Source of the DNA: Cyanobacteria bacterium FACHB-DQ100
GTDB taxonomy: Bacteria; Cyanobacteriota; Cyanobacteriia; Leptolyngbyales; Leptolyngbyaceae
Reading direction: 5' to 3'
DNA: 64,000 nt
Assembly (NCBI GenBank): GCA_014695195.1
Contig: JACJNW010000037.1
Coordinates: 62,001-126,000, forward strand
Under the pieces are notes generated by a model that saw only the letters and a program-made list of their open reading frames with translations, made no database searches and had not been told where the DNA came from. Shown in pieces: positions 1 through 9,439 of the stretch. The position numbers were made by a program, and so were the translations under genes. Position 1 is the stretch's first letter. Each line of letters begins with the position of its first letter.

Positions 1-756
1 CTGTGGGAAGCCGTCGCAGGCTACCGCATGATCAACCACAACTACTTCCGCATCGGTGGCGTTGCAGCTGATCTACCCTACGGCTGGATTGATAAATGCT
101 TAGATTTCTGTGACTACTTCCTGCCGAAAGTCGATGAATATGAACGGTTAATCACAGAGAATCCGATTTTCCGCCGTCGTGTTGATGGGGTAGGTGTCAT
201 CACTCGCGAAGATGCGATCAACTGGAGCTTATCTGGCCCGATGCTGCGTGCTTCTGGCGTGAAGTGGGACTTGAGAAAAGTTGATCACTACGAATGTTAT
301 GACGATTTTGATTGGGATGTGCAATGGGAAACGGCTGGCGACTGCTACGCTCGCTACATCGTGCGAATTCGCGAAATGCGTGAATCAATCAAGATCATCA
401 GGCAGGCAATCAAGGGACTTCCCGGTGGCCCGTTCGAGAATCTTGAAGCAAAACGGATGATGGAAGGACCAAAATCTGAGTGGAACGGGTTTGATTATCA
501 GTTTATCGGTAAGAAGATTGCGCCGACCTTCAAAATTCCGAAAGGTGAACACTATGTTCGTCTAGAAAGCGGTAAAGGCGAATTGGGTGTTTACATTATG
601 GGTGAGGATCACGTCTTCCCCTGGCGCTTTAAGGTTCGGGCAGCAGACTTTAACAACGTCCAGATCCTTCCCTATCTTGTCAAGGGCATGAAAGTTGCGG
701 ATATCGTGACCATTCTCGGTAGCATTGACATCATCATGGGATCGGTCGATCGCTAA
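1..756 (+). CDS. ndhH: NAD(P)H-quinone oxidoreductase subunit H, C-terminal part (5' end outside window)
   Basis: This is the 49-kDa-type subunit of the NDH-1 complex, part of the quinone-proximal module on the cytoplasmic side of the thylakoid membrane. In cyanobacteria it takes part in respiration and cyclic electron flow. The frame is open from base 1, and the ATG at 28 is internal because the residues before it (LWEAVAGYR) belong to the family. Diagnostic stretches are [36 protein letters not shown] and the C-terminal [18 protein letters not shown]. The visible 251 codons are roughly the last two thirds of a protein of about 394 residues. A rho-independent terminator follows 26 bases after the stop, so this ends its transcription unit. 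Identification is secure; only the start is missing. Confidence 0.97.
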   Translation: MWEAVAGYRMINHNYFRIGGVAADLPYGWIDKCLDFCDYFLPKVDEYERLITENPIFRRRVDGVGVITREDAINWSLSGPMLRASGVKWDLRKVDHYECYDDFDWDVQWETAGDCYARYIVRIREMRESIKIIRQAIKGLPGGPFENLEAKRMMEGPKSEWNGFDYQFIGKKIAPTFKIPKGEHYVRLESGKGELGVYIMGEDHVFPWRFKVRAADFNNVQILPYLVKGMKVADIVTILGSIDIIMGSVDR

Positions 757-782
757 ACTGAATCCCGCCATCCATCATTTCT

Positions 783-811
783 GGGCAGGTGTAACAGACC
801 TGCCCATTTTG
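783..811 (+). terminator. Rho-independent terminator after ndhH
   Basis: The arms GGGCAGGT and ACCTGCCC enclose a 7-base loop and are followed by ATTTTGTT. The position 26 bases after the ndhH stop fits a terminator. Confidence 0.85.
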
Positions 812-1451
812 TTGCGCGGTGTAAACGGTTCGACATAACACAATACAATGACACGCGATCACGCCGTTTTAGGTTAGGATGGATCGTAGTCAATCTTAAG
901 CATTCAATAACCTCTTTTTATTCTGCTCCTCTATCGTGGGGAGTGAACTTGAATTCGGTTCTGACCTCAAGCGAAGAATTGAGTTTTATACTGACGCTAC
1001 TTTTGTATCGTCTGCTCACGATATTCCTGCTGATGTACCACTCAGCTTTCTCAGGCGATGAGAGTTGTCAACTGCGAATTTTCTGGACGATCTGAATTAG
1101 TGGCTTTTTAAGTGTTGAGATTTGGTTGAAACAGTTGCAAATTATTGATGGTGTCTAATTTAACAATCTAAGCTTCTGTGATGCGGGCTGGCTATCCCAC
1201 TAAAGTAGGATTTTCCGACTGAAGGAATTGAGCGTAAGCCGATCTTCGACTGCTTACGCCGTTAGCATCGAGGTTTCAGCACAAACACTGAGCGAATGCA
1301 CGGACATTCATTCGTGCAAAAAAGATTGACTTTCTTTGAGTTAGACGCTATCAATAGTATGTGAACTGAAGCGCAACCGCTGTATGTAGCGTTACTGATT
1401 TACAGTTCCGCTTGCCCGCTTTCTGTCATTCCACTATCCTCACAGTGAACT
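812..1451. other. Intergenic stretch of 640 bp with no recognised gene
   Basis: No open frame with family-like residues, tRNA or strong hairpin was recognised here. It separates the ndhH terminator from a small conserved gene and presumably holds that gene's promoter. Short CGAATG/CATTCG arms near 1293-1315 are too weak to call. Confidence 0.5.
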
Positions 1452-1664
1452 ATGAAGTACCAAGAGCAGCTAACTCCCTGGGTTGTCTATCAAATCACTC
1501 CCGACTTGCAGCGTCAAGTCGTCATTCGGTTTCGTCGTCGCAACGATGCAGATTCTTACCTGAAGGTATTAACGCAAACCCGCCCAACTGCCCAGTTTAT
1601 TGTTGCCTTCGATGCACCCCCCTCTGCCACACCAGCCGCTACGGGTGAAGCCGCACTTGTTTAA
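1452..1664 (+). CDS. Small conserved cyanobacterial protein of unknown function (70 aa)
   Basis: The product begins MKYQEQLTPWVVYQI and contains a basic stretch QVVIRFRRRNDADSYLKVL followed by a short strand ending in FIVAFD. Small proteins with this layout (aromatic WVVY start, arginine-rich RFRRRxDA helix, FxVxFD end) are common single genes in cyanobacteria, and no function is known to me. A different frame overlaps it on the same strand from 1412, but it lacks such residues. The gene stands alone, with long spacers on both sides. No clear ribosome binding site precedes the ATG. The last 15 residues are Pro/Ala/Thr rich and probably disordered. Confidence 0.65.
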   Translation: MKYQEQLTPWVVYQITPDLQRQVVIRFRRRNDADSYLKVLTQTRPTAQFIVAFDAPPSATPAATGEAALV

Positions 1665-1902
1665 GCAAACTTGTGGAGCTGAAGGTTCTAGGCGGAATGT
1701 AGTGTGCGATCGACCTATTACAGTGTGCGCACTGCCTTTTGCCTGAACATTAGACTAATCGCTAGAAGGTGAGCTTCTTCTAAGTCGGAGTGCATCACCG
1801 GCTTGCAAAACTCACTTCAATGGAATGACTTATTGCCTGCTTTTTGTGCGTGGTTTATTCTCTCCAGCTAACGCTCAGTTTAGTACAGATAATCTACTCT
1901 GA

Positions 1903-3147
1903 TTGGCTGGAAAATGCAATAGATTAGAAGCGATCGTTTCTAATGTTCAGGTTAAACCCGTGGTTGCTCAAGAAAATCAATCTGCGGACTTGAAACGTCC
2001 GCTTTACAACTTCATATCGCAGCAGATTCGCGAATTAGGGCGAATCACATTCGCAGGATTCATGAATTTAGCATTGTATTGTCCGCAGCTGGGCTATTAT
2101 GCTAGACCTCGCGAAAAAATTGGGGCGCAGGGTGATTTTTTCACCTCGCCCCATTTATCGTTTGATTTTGGTGAATTGGTTGCCGAGCAACTAGCGGAAA
2201 TGTGGCAAGTGCTCGGACAGCCGAATCCGTTTACCTTAGTTGAGATGGGTGCGGGACAGGGATTGCTTGCAGTCGATATTCTGCGGTATCTCGATCGCTT
2301 TTATCCTGAATGCTTTAATTCGCTGACTTATCTCATTGTTGAAAAGGCAGCCGCACATATTGTCGAGCAGCAGCACCGATTGCGGCGCTGGACGGAAGCG
2401 GGAACGCGGATCGAGTGGACAACGATCGAGGAGCTTCCAAATGATTCAATCGTAGGGTGTGTGTTCTCAAATGAATTAGTCGATGCGTTTCCGGTGCATC
2501 TAGTCACGCTGCAGAATCAAGTGCTCAAAGAAATTTATGTTTGTCTGCAAGACAATCGATTTGCTGAAGTGGTTGGTGATCTTTCAACTGAGAAATTAGT
2601 GAATTATTTTGACTTCGTTGGAGTCAAGATTTGTGGCTATGCAGACGGCTACCGGACTGAAGTGAATTTAGCCGCATTAGATTGGATGAGTACGATCGCC
2701 CAAAAATTGCAGCAAGGATTTGTTTTAACGATCGATTACGGCTATTTGGCAACGCGATACTACAATCCGATGCGATCACAAGGAACATTACAGTGCTACT
2801 ACCAGCACAGTCATCACAATGATCCATACCTCTATATCGGTGAGCAAGATATCACCGCTCATGTTGATTTCACAGCGCTGCAACTCCAGGGAGAGCGATC
2901 AGGACTGCAAACCGTTGGCTTTACGCAGCAGGGATTATTTTTAATGGCGTTGGGATTGGGCGATCGACTCGCTCAGATCACTCAGACGGAAGCCACCAGC
3001 ACCCAGGATTTACAAAACCGACTGCAACGCCGCGACGCACTACATCAGTTAATGAACCCAATGGGGCTAGGTGGCTTTGGTGTTCTGATTCAAAGTAAAA
3101 ACTTGAGTCAAGAGATTCAACTGAAAGGATTGATGCAGCGAATTTGA
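1903..3147 (+). CDS. Class I SAM-dependent methyltransferase, MidA/NDUFAF7-like
   Basis: This predicted protein-arginine methyltransferase belongs to the family whose mitochondrial member (NDUFAF7/MidA) methylates the NDUFS2 subunit of complex I. NDUFS2 is the homologue of NdhH, encoded just upstream in this window. Family features are the N-terminal GRITFAGFMNLALYCPQLGYY, the phrase GDFFTSPHLS, the SAM-binding loop LVEMGAGQGLLAVDIL, and FSNELVDAFPVH. The 414-residue length is a normal full-length size. The annotated start is TTG at 1903; the first 25 residues are not family-like, so a start a little downstream is possible. A role in NDH-1 assembly is inferred from the family and the neighbourhood and is not shown by the sequence. 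Confidence 0.85.
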   Translation: MAGKCNRLEAIVSNVQVKPVVAQENQSADLKRPLYNFISQQIRELGRITFAGFMNLALYCPQLGYYARPREKIGAQGDFFTSPHLSFDFGELVAEQLAEMWQVLGQPNPFTLVEMGAGQGLLAVDILRYLDRFYPECFNSLTYLIVEKAAAHIVEQQHRLRRWTEAGTRIEWTTIEELPNDSIVGCVFSNELVDAFPVHLVTLQNQVLKEIYVCLQDNRFAEVVGDLSTEKLVNYFDFVGVKICGYADGYRTEVNLAALDWMSTIAQKLQQGFVLTIDYGYLATRYYNPMRSQGTLQCYYQHSHHNDPYLYIGEQDITAHVDFTALQLQGERSGLQTVGFTQQGLFLMALGLGDRLAQITQTEATSTQDLQNRLQRRDALHQLMNPMGLGGFGVLIQSKNLSQEIQLKGLMQRI

Positions 3148-3202
3148 ACCAATTAAAAAGGAGTGAACGATTTAATTAACAGTTCGCTGCACCTTTTTCA
3201 GT

Positions 3203-4267
3203 CTAGTTACCCGATGCAACCCGTCTCGAATCCCGGACTTCAAGGCGGACGGGAGCAACGCCGCTTTGAATCAAGCCGAGAACACGAGCCGCACCGGCAG
3301 ATAAATCGATGACCCGATCGCCGGAGAACGGTCCGCGATCGTTGATGCGGACAGAAACGGTACGCCCGTTATCGAGATTGGTCACTTGCACGATGGTGCC
3401 AAACGGAAGCGTCCGATGTGCCGCAGTGAGTGCATTCTGGTTAAATCGCTCACCGCTGGCGCTCATGTTGCCGTGGAATCCTGGGCCATACCAAGATGCC
3501 ATGCCCGTCATTCGTAGACGAATCGGGCCGATCGCAATTTGGGGGGCGCGATTTGGACGATTGGAAATTTCGCGCAGGGGAGCAGCATTACCGAATAGGC
3601 GACGGAGACGATTTGCAACTTGCAGTGCGTCTTGCCCTGGGTCGCGGGTGCTATTGGGAAGAACGGTTTGTGGATCGACGGCGACGATCGTCTGTTTGTT
3701 TGCCTCGATTAAGAACTGATCGCCGGATTTAGTTTGATGCCATCTCACCGTGATTTGATTGGCATCGACTCCATTACGTTGGAGTTGGTTTAAGCGGGCT
3801 GCGATCGCGGTGGCTCTGGCGATCGGGTCAGCAGATGAATTTGAGGAATTCTGGCGCGGCTGGGTGCTGGATTCAACCGGGGTAGTAGCACCGTACTTGA
3901 GCTTCGCGGCTTGGGGGCTGGCTTGCACTTCACCGACTTTCACTGCGGTGGACGAGTTATGAGCTTCGCCAAGGAACGTAACAACGGGAATATTGCGGAC
4001 ATAAAGAGTGGCGGCTTTGCGCCCAGAAATTTCGTGCGAATGAATTTTTGCGATGGACTCCTCGGTTTGGCGGGTTTGTGAGGGTTGCTGTTCGCCGACT
4101 TTCACCACGCTGCGCCTTGTGGCTTGCGGGGAAGACGGTCGGGGAGTTTCAGACTCCGTAGATCCTTGGCTGGCTGCCGGGGTGGACTCTGCTAGGGCAG
4201 CAGTCGCACCGACGGTACTGGTACACAGTAGAGCGGCAGTCAAACCGCTAATCAGTTTCTGGTTCAT
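3203..4267 (-). CDS. rlpA: RlpA-like septal ring lytic transglycosylase, secreted
   Basis: This is an exported protein with a C-terminal double-psi beta-barrel of the RlpA family, which cuts naked glycan strands of peptidoglycan. The chosen ATG at 4267 opens a signal peptide (MNQKLISGLTAALLCTSTVG, cleavage near ALA-ES); 21 further codons upstream are open but would bury that signal. A long Ser/Thr/Pro-rich linker follows. The barrel carries the family motifs GMASWYGPGFHG, ERFNQNALTAAHRTLPFG, VRINDRGPF and RVIDLSAGAAR. No SPOR domain is seen. It is transcribed convergently toward the methyltransferase gene, with about 55 bases between the stops. The family assignment is strong, the catalytic activity is inferred. 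Confidence 0.9.
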   Translation of the reverse strand: MNQKLISGLTAALLCTSTVGATAALAESTPAASQGSTESETPRPSSPQATRRSVVKVGEQQPSQTRQTEESIAKIHSHEISGRKAATLYVRNIPVVTFLGEAHNSSTAVKVGEVQASPQAAKLKYGATTPVESSTQPRQNSSNSSADPIARATAIAARLNQLQRNGVDANQITVRWHQTKSGDQFLIEANKQTIVAVDPQTVLPNSTRDPGQDALQVANRLRRLFGNAAPLREISNRPNRAPQIAIGPIRLRMTGMASWYGPGFHGNMSASGERFNQNALTAAHRTLPFGTIVQVTNLDNGRTVSVRINDRGPFSGDRVIDLSAGAARVLGLIQSGVAPVRLEVRDSRRVASGN

Positions 4268-4609
4268 ACATCCTTTGTGAGATTCACTTCCAACCTTGAG
4301 TCCGAGATGTGGCAGTTTGCCATCTGACACAACTTAAGCTGTGCTAACTCGTACTCGCTCCGTGTTCACTCCTGAGTTCAGAACTGCAACAGACTAGCAT
4401 GAAGTTTTTCCTAATTGGATCAGGGTGATGCCTGTACGAAATAAAACTTCATATTTCCTTCAAATTCGGATGTAAGCTGAAATGATTGCTGCTATTGGCT
4501 TCTATAAGAAAAACGCTGAAGCAGTTTTTCTCCGACTTCACAAGAACTTAACATCTTCTTCATACAGCTTGTGAGGTATGCTGATGTTTTGCAGATTGAA
4601 TTCGCGCTC

Positions 4610-5638
4610 ATGGATTATCGGGAAGCAGGGGTTGATGTTGAAGCGGGACGGGCGTTTGTCGATCGCATTCGCGATTCTGTTCGGCGCACCTACCGTTCCG
4701 AGGTTTTAGGCGGCTTGGGGGGATTCAGTGGCTTGTTTCAATTGCCGTCTGGATATCAAGAGCCTGTCCTAGTGTCGGGAACAGATGGCGTTGGGACGAA
4801 GCTGAAATTGGCACATCAACTTGACGTTCATCACACGGTTGGCATCGATTTGGTGGCGATGTGTGTGAATGATGTCTTGACTTGTGGCGCTGAGCCATTG
4901 TTTTTCCTGGATTACGTCGCCACAGGGAAACTACTGCCAGAGCAGCTTGCTTCTGTAGTAGAAGGAATTGCAGAAGGGTGTGAGGCGGCGGGATGTGCGC
5001 TGCTTGGCGGTGAAACGGCGGAGATGCCAGGGTTTTATCAGCCGAATGAGTATGATCTAGCTGGATTTTGTGTGGGAATCGTTGAGAAAAGCCGGATTTT
5101 GGACGGGTCGCAGGTCAAGGTTGGAGATGTGGCGATCGCGCTTCCAAGTTCAGGGGTACATAGTAACGGGTTTAGCTTGGTGCGGAAGATTGTGATTGAT
5201 CGTGGATTTGATTGGAGCGATCGTCCTTCTGGATTGAGTGGTGCAACGCTCGGAGAAGTTTTGCTTACGCCGACTCAAATTTACGTGAAACCGATTCTTG
5301 CTGCGTTGAAGGCAGGACTTGAAATTCATGGCATGGCTCATATTACCGGAGGCGGTTTGCCTGAAAATTTACCTCGCTGTTTGGCTGAAAATCAAGCGAT
5401 TGAAATTGACCCAAATCAATGGCAAATTCCACCCATTTTTCATTGGTTAGCAACTGAAGGGAAAGTCGCACCCAATGCGATGTTTAATACCTTTAATATG
5501 GGAGTTGGATTCGTGGTTATTGTTCCGGGCGAAAGTGTCGATCGAACCGTGGAGTTTTTCAACTCGCAAGGATTAAACGCTGCTGCAATTGGAACCGTAA
5601 TTCCGGGAGCGGGTGAGTTATTAGGATTGCCTGAATAA
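4610..5638 (+). CDS. purM: Phosphoribosylformylglycinamidine cyclo-ligase (AIR synthetase)
   Basis: PurM converts FGAM to AIR with ATP in step five of de novo purine synthesis, in the cytosol. The start at 4610 gives [13 protein letters not shown], the canonical PurM N terminus; an in-frame GTG at 4571 adds 13 atypical residues. Motifs include [80 protein letters not shown] and FNMGVGF. The length of 342 residues is normal. The stop codon abuts the GTG start of rsmA directly, so the two genes are almost certainly one transcript. Confidence 0.97.
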   Translation: MDYREAGVDVEAGRAFVDRIRDSVRRTYRSEVLGGLGGFSGLFQLPSGYQEPVLVSGTDGVGTKLKLAHQLDVHHTVGIDLVAMCVNDVLTCGAEPLFFLDYVATGKLLPEQLASVVEGIAEGCEAAGCALLGGETAEMPGFYQPNEYDLAGFCVGIVEKSRILDGSQVKVGDVAIALPSSGVHSNGFSLVRKIVIDRGFDWSDRPSGLSGATLGEVLLTPTQIYVKPILAALKAGLEIHGMAHITGGGLPENLPRCLAENQAIEIDPNQWQIPPIFHWLATEGKVAPNAMFNTFNMGVGFVVIVPGESVDRTVEFFNSQGLNAAAIGTVIPGAGELLGLPE

Positions 5639-6475
5639 GTGCCAAAAGCAAGAAAACAATTTGGTCAGCACTGGTTAAAAAGCGAAAAAGCTTTGAACAA
5701 AATTGTCAGTTCTGCAGAATTGACAGAAAACGATCGTGTTCTGGAAATTGGAGCAGGAACCGGGATTTTAACGCGGCAATTGATTGCTCAAGCTCAGGCA
5801 GTTGTGGCAGTGGAAATCGATCGAGATTTGTGCCCAATCCTAGTGCAAAAATTCGGCAAGTTTGAGAATTTCCTATTGCTTCAAGGTGATTTTCTCACGT
5901 TAGAGATTGACCCATTGCTGGAGCCATTTCCACCGTTTCAAAGTCCTCGAAAAGTTGTAGCCAATATTCCCTACAACATTACAGGGCCAATTTTGGAGAA
6001 GCTACTGGGCACGATCGCAGCTCCAAATCCAAACCCGTTTGAATCGATCGTTCTGTTGCTACAAAAAGAAGTAGCGCTGCGAATTTGTGCAAACTCAAAT
6101 TCATCGCATTACGGGGCATTATCCATTCGAGTTCAGTATTTAGCAGATGCCGAATTTATTTGTGATGTTTCAGCAAAAGCATTTTCGCCGCCGCCAAAAG
6201 TAGACTCCGCAGTAATCCGGTTGCGCCCAAGAGCGATCGAGCATCCTGCCACAGATCCAAAAAAACTAGAAACCTTGATCAAACTTGGCTTTTCAAGTCG
6301 GCGTAAGATGCTGCGAAACAATTTGAAAAGCGTGGTTGAACTTGAGCCGCTAAATGCTCTTCTTCAATCCTTAGAAATCAATCCACAAGCGAGGGCTGAA
6401 GATTTAAGCATAAGGCAATGGATCGATTTGAGTAACGCGTTTAGCCTGGACAAACTCGCTCATAATATACCTTAA
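5639..6475 (+). CDS. rsmA: 16S rRNA dimethyladenosine transferase
   Basis: RsmA (KsgA) dimethylates two adjacent adenosines in the 3' hairpin of 16S rRNA during 30S maturation. Family motifs are RKQFGQHWLKSEKALNKIV, the SAM loop LEIGAGTGILTRQL, VEIDRDL, the catalytic VVANIPYNITGPIL and KAFSPPPKVDSAVIRLRP, and SSRRKMLRNNLKS near the end. It has 278 residues. Translation starts at a GTG immediately after the purM stop, with the likely ribosome binding site inside purM, suggesting translational coupling. Its last 35 bases overlap the 3' end of the convergent secreted-protein gene. Confidence 0.97.
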   Translation: MPKARKQFGQHWLKSEKALNKIVSSAELTENDRVLEIGAGTGILTRQLIAQAQAVVAVEIDRDLCPILVQKFGKFENFLLLQGDFLTLEIDPLLEPFPPFQSPRKVVANIPYNITGPILEKLLGTIAAPNPNPFESIVLLLQKEVALRICANSNSSHYGALSIRVQYLADAEFICDVSAKAFSPPPKVDSAVIRLRPRAIEHPATDPKKLETLIKLGFSSRRKMLRNNLKSVVELEPLNALLQSLEINPQARAEDLSIRQWIDLSNAFSLDKLAHNIP

Positions 6476-7052
6476 CTTCTTCTTCGATACAGCGTCTATC
6501 TTTGTATCTTCGGCATCGTTTTGATTCTCTTTGGACTAATCTTGATTCTCTTGCTTGTTCCAAGGTTTGCTCTTCAAACGTGGCGGAAAACTTGCCTGTT
6601 TCGATCGATTGCTGTCCCCGCCTAATTTCATATTCAAACTGATTTTCACCGGGTTGAACTGCGAGAAATTTTCCTTCGTGACGATCGCCAAATCGCATCT
6701 CAAATCCTTCGGAAACATCGCCGCTAAAATATTCACGATCAGTAAATGGCTTTTGTTCGCCTGCAAACCCGAATGTTACGTTTTTAACGATCGCCCGTAG
6801 CTCTGGTGCAGGGCGAGTCGATTTTGAGAAGAACCGCGCTCGTGTCGCTGCCGATTGTTCTCCAGGACACTCCCCTGTAAATCGAATCCCTACCAGTGGA
6901 ACGGGAGTTTGGCGAGAGTCACCGATGCTGCGACCACCAAACAACAATCCCACGGGCGGCAGGTCTTGTGCATATCCGGTTGATACCGCAACCATTAGCC
7001 CAGCGATCGATAACCCGATTAACCCTAAAAATTTTTTCAGTGCTGTCTTCAT
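6441..7052 (-). CDS. Secreted protein of unknown function (203 aa)
   Basis: The product has a clear Sec signal peptide (MKTALKKFLGLIGLSIAGLM, cleavage near GYA-QD). The mature part is a soluble domain with mixed charges and six cysteines in the second half, including pairs near ESKRCRRYKDRRCIEEEV and the C-terminal VCPG, which may form disulfides in the periplasm. I do not recognise a characterised family. The gene overlaps rsmA tail to tail by 35 bases, an arrangement that could allow antisense interference between the two 3' ends. Confidence 0.75.
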   Translation of the reverse strand: MKTALKKFLGLIGLSIAGLMVAVSTGYAQDLPPVGLLFGGRSIGDSRQTPVPLVGIRFTGECPGEQSAATRARFFSKSTRPAPELRAIVKNVTFGFAGEQKPFTDREYFSGDVSEGFEMRFGDRHEGKFLAVQPGENQFEYEIRRGQQSIETGKFSATFEEQTLEQARESRLVQRESKRCRRYKDRRCIEEEVKVYYERVCPG

Positions 7053-7198
7053 TGCTCTTGTCGGTGTGAATCAAGCGGTTGCTGCTTCAATTTTTCTTCG
7101 CTGAACCGCGAGGCGATCAGCAAAAAACGTCGTAAAAGTTTACTAGCAAAATTGTCTCAGCAATCCTAATAATGGAATAGGTCAGAAAAAGCCGATTT

Positions 7199-8140
7199 AT
7201 GCGCTCCTATTCTCTAATTGCTCCCGCTAAAATTAACCTCTATTTGCAAATTGTTGGCGATCGCCCGGATGGATTTCATGAACTCATCATGGTTCTGCAA
7301 AGCATTGAACTCGCCGATCGGGTGACGGTACGATCGCGCAGTGTGGACGACATCTGGGTTCAGTGTGATCATCCTGCGGTTCCGGTGGATCAGACTAATT
7401 TGGCATATCGTGCCGCAGAGCTGATGATGCGCGAATTTCCAGAAGTGTATGCGAGGTTTGGCGGTATCGAAATCGATTTGCATAAGCGCATTCCAATGGG
7501 TGCGGGTCTAGCAGGCGGTTCGAGTAACGCTGCTGCGGTTCTGGTTGGAATCGATTTAATGTGGAATTTAGGCTTAACGCAGTCCGAGCTACAGGATTTG
7601 GGTGCGAAGCTTGGTTCAGACGTTCCCTTTTGCATTTCGGGTGGCACGGCGCTGGCAACCGGACGTGGCGAGAATCTTGCGGCTTTGACGAGTTTAGATC
7701 ACCTGTATGTTGTGTTAGCAAAATATCGGGATTTGCCTGTTTCAACGCCTTGGGCATATCAAACCTATCGACGAAACTTTGGTGAAACTTATGCCAAAAC
7801 GTCACAAGAAATTGAGGCGAAAAAAGCCCGATCAAGAGCGATTTTGAGCGCGATCGCCCACCATGATTACACACAGATCGGTCAGCAGTTGCACAATGAT
7901 TTAGAAAAAGTTGTGCTCCCTGAATTTGCAAAAGTGCAGCAATTGCGTGATCAGTTTGCGCGATTTAATCCAATTGGCACAATGATGTCAGGCTCAGGAT
8001 CGACGGTCTTTGCATTATCAGAATCGCGATCGCAAGCCGAAGCGATTAAAAACGCAATGCGAGCAAATATTCCCGATCCAGAGTTAGAACTTTGGGTGAC
8101 AAAATTAAGTCAGCGCGGCGTTCATTTAGCAACTCATTAA
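7199..8140 (+). CDS. ispE: 4-(cytidine 5'-diphospho)-2-C-methyl-D-erythritol kinase
   Basis: IspE phosphorylates CDP-ME with ATP in the plastidial/cyanobacterial MEP pathway that supplies carotenoids, phytyl chains and quinone tails. The GHMP-kinase signature is present: SLIAPAKINLYLQIVGDRPDGFHEL at the N terminus, the ATP loop PMGAGLAGGSSNAAAVL, GSDVPFCISGGTALATGRGE, and the C-terminal GTMMSGSGSTVFAL. The length of 313 residues is normal. It is followed after 12 bases by a small membrane protein gene in the same direction, so the two are probably co-transcribed. Confidence 0.97.
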   Translation: MRSYSLIAPAKINLYLQIVGDRPDGFHELIMVLQSIELADRVTVRSRSVDDIWVQCDHPAVPVDQTNLAYRAAELMMREFPEVYARFGGIEIDLHKRIPMGAGLAGGSSNAAAVLVGIDLMWNLGLTQSELQDLGAKLGSDVPFCISGGTALATGRGENLAALTSLDHLYVVLAKYRDLPVSTPWAYQTYRRNFGETYAKTSQEIEAKKARSRAILSAIAHHDYTQIGQQLHNDLEKVVLPEFAKVQQLRDQFARFNPIGTMMSGSGSTVFALSESRSQAEAIKNAMRANIPDPELELWVTKLSQRGVHLATH

Positions 8141-8152
8141 AAGGAAAAATTT

Positions 8153-8464
8153 ATGGCAGATTCACCCACACCTAAAGCCTCTCAAATGCCGAGTCCGCTT
8201 CGCTGTTTTATTGGTGCGATCGTGGCGGGTGTGATGGCATATGCGCTTTACAACATGACTAGCGCGATCGGAATTTCCTTTGCAACAAAACCAATTGTCG
8301 CAGATAGCTTGGTGGTTCAACGCATTTCTTCAGCGGTTAGAACTTTAGTGCTGGGGATGAGCGCGATGGGAACAGGGATTTTTGGGCTTGCCGCGTTTGG
8401 GCTGGCTGGCTTAGGGGTGCAATTGCTGCTGCGTAAGCCTGAACAAGAACAGCGGCCGGATTAG
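8153..8464 (+). CDS. DUF3082-type small membrane protein
   Basis: A 103-residue protein with two predicted membrane segments, the first around IGAIVAGVMAYALYNMTSAIGISFA and the second around LGMSAMGTGIFGLAAFGLAGLGVQLLL. The layout and the phrase after the first helix match the DUF3082 family of cyanobacteria and plastids, whose role is unknown. A good ribosome binding site (AAAAGGAAAAATTT) precedes the ATG. It lies 12 bases after ispE and is likely in the same operon. Confidence 0.8.
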   Translation: MADSPTPKASQMPSPLRCFIGAIVAGVMAYALYNMTSAIGISFATKPIVADSLVVQRISSAVRTLVLGMSAMGTGIFGLAAFGLAGLGVQLLLRKPEQEQRPD

Positions 8465-8829
8465 AGGTCGATCGTGCTCTTCCACAGAGTTGAAGCGCTT
8501 GGCTTTCTAGCTCTAGAAGCACCCATTCTTACACTGGGCGATCTCTGATAATTAAGCTCTGTAGCGCTTTGGCAAATTACAGTCACGAAAGGAGTGACTC
8601 CTGCGCGAAGTGCTGCTACAATCCGAAAGCTCGAATTGATGAGAAGGTTTGTCCATTTAATTTTTTCTGTCGAAACCTTCTTAATCGACTCTGTAAGAAG
8701 CTGACAAGTTAGGAACGCATGAGCTTTATTCGGTCGATCTCGAAAAATATGACCCCGAAAGCCCGCTCGATCGTTCACTAAAAATAGGTATCAAAGGCAT
8801 TCAAGCCTTGAGGAAAGTGTGAATTTTTT

Positions 8830-8863
8830 AGAGAAGCAGTTTGCTTGCCTTCTCTACTTTTTG
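8830..8863 (+). terminator. Terminator-like hairpin with no upstream gene
   Basis: Arms AGAGAAG and CTTCTCT around a 12-base loop, followed by ACTTTTTG. As no coding frame precedes it within about 350 bases, it may end a small RNA transcribed from the region 8640-8830. Confidence 0.5.
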
Positions 8864-8869
8864 CGCGAG

Positions 8870-8898
8870 TTTTCCACAGATTGATAGACTTTTCCACA
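8870..8898 (+). promoter_or_regulatory. Two DnaA-box-like sites TTTTCCACA
   Basis: TTTTCCACA occurs at 8870-8878 and 8890-8898 in the same orientation, 20 bases apart (about two helical turns). A third identical copy is at 9232-9240. This 9-mer is the box reported for cyanobacterial DnaA. Confidence 0.5.
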
Positions 8899-9439
8899 GG
8901 TACGTTTTTGAATTTGCGGAAAAACCGTATATTTGCTGAAAAAATCATTAAAATTTCTATTACTTGCCATTTTCAGCATTCAGAATACTACAGCCAAAAC
9001 GGCTGTAACCTGCGCTCAGCAGTTGTGTCAGGACGATAGAAGCATTCTATCGACCGTTTTTTATCTTGACAAAAATACAAGCTTTTCCTGAGACTCTACT
9101 CCATTCTGCCAACCTGCCTTTCATTGTTCAAAGAACGGCTGAAAGCATTACAAACCTTGCATTCTAACTATCTTATCGGTGTCAGTTTACACCCTGTCTG
9201 ATCAAAGGGATTTGATCTAGAAAATTTAAAGTTTTCCACAACCTGTTAAAAACGAAGCTTGTTTCTGCATCTCCTGATCGAGCAGTAAGCTGTATGAATT
9301 GAACTTGGATTTTTCAGCTTCTCTAATTAGAACGGAGTGCCACATTGCGCCTGATTTTATTGCAGAATGGAGAATGCGATCGACAACTCACTTCGATGAA
9401 CTTCGATGCGCTTTTCAAACACTTCGCATAACGATTCTT

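Larger units (their letters stand above)
8465..9439. other. 975-bp gene-poor region with DnaA-box-like sites
   Basis: No convincing protein gene is visible between the DUF3082 gene and hemJ. The stretch holds a terminator-like hairpin (8830-8855) and three copies of TTTTCCACA, listed separately. An AT-rich segment (8920-8965) lies just after the first two copies. It could be a replication-related region or a non-coding RNA locus. Confidence 0.5.

Noticed and set aside
1412-1648. Alternative 78-codon frame over the small conserved gene
   Set aside because: Its residues are not family-like, and the frame starting at 1452 carries the conserved RFRRR and FxVxFD patterns.
8461-8778. 105-codon minus-strand frame in the gene desert
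   Set aside because: Low-complexity, no ribosome binding site and no family resemblance; judged a chance frame.
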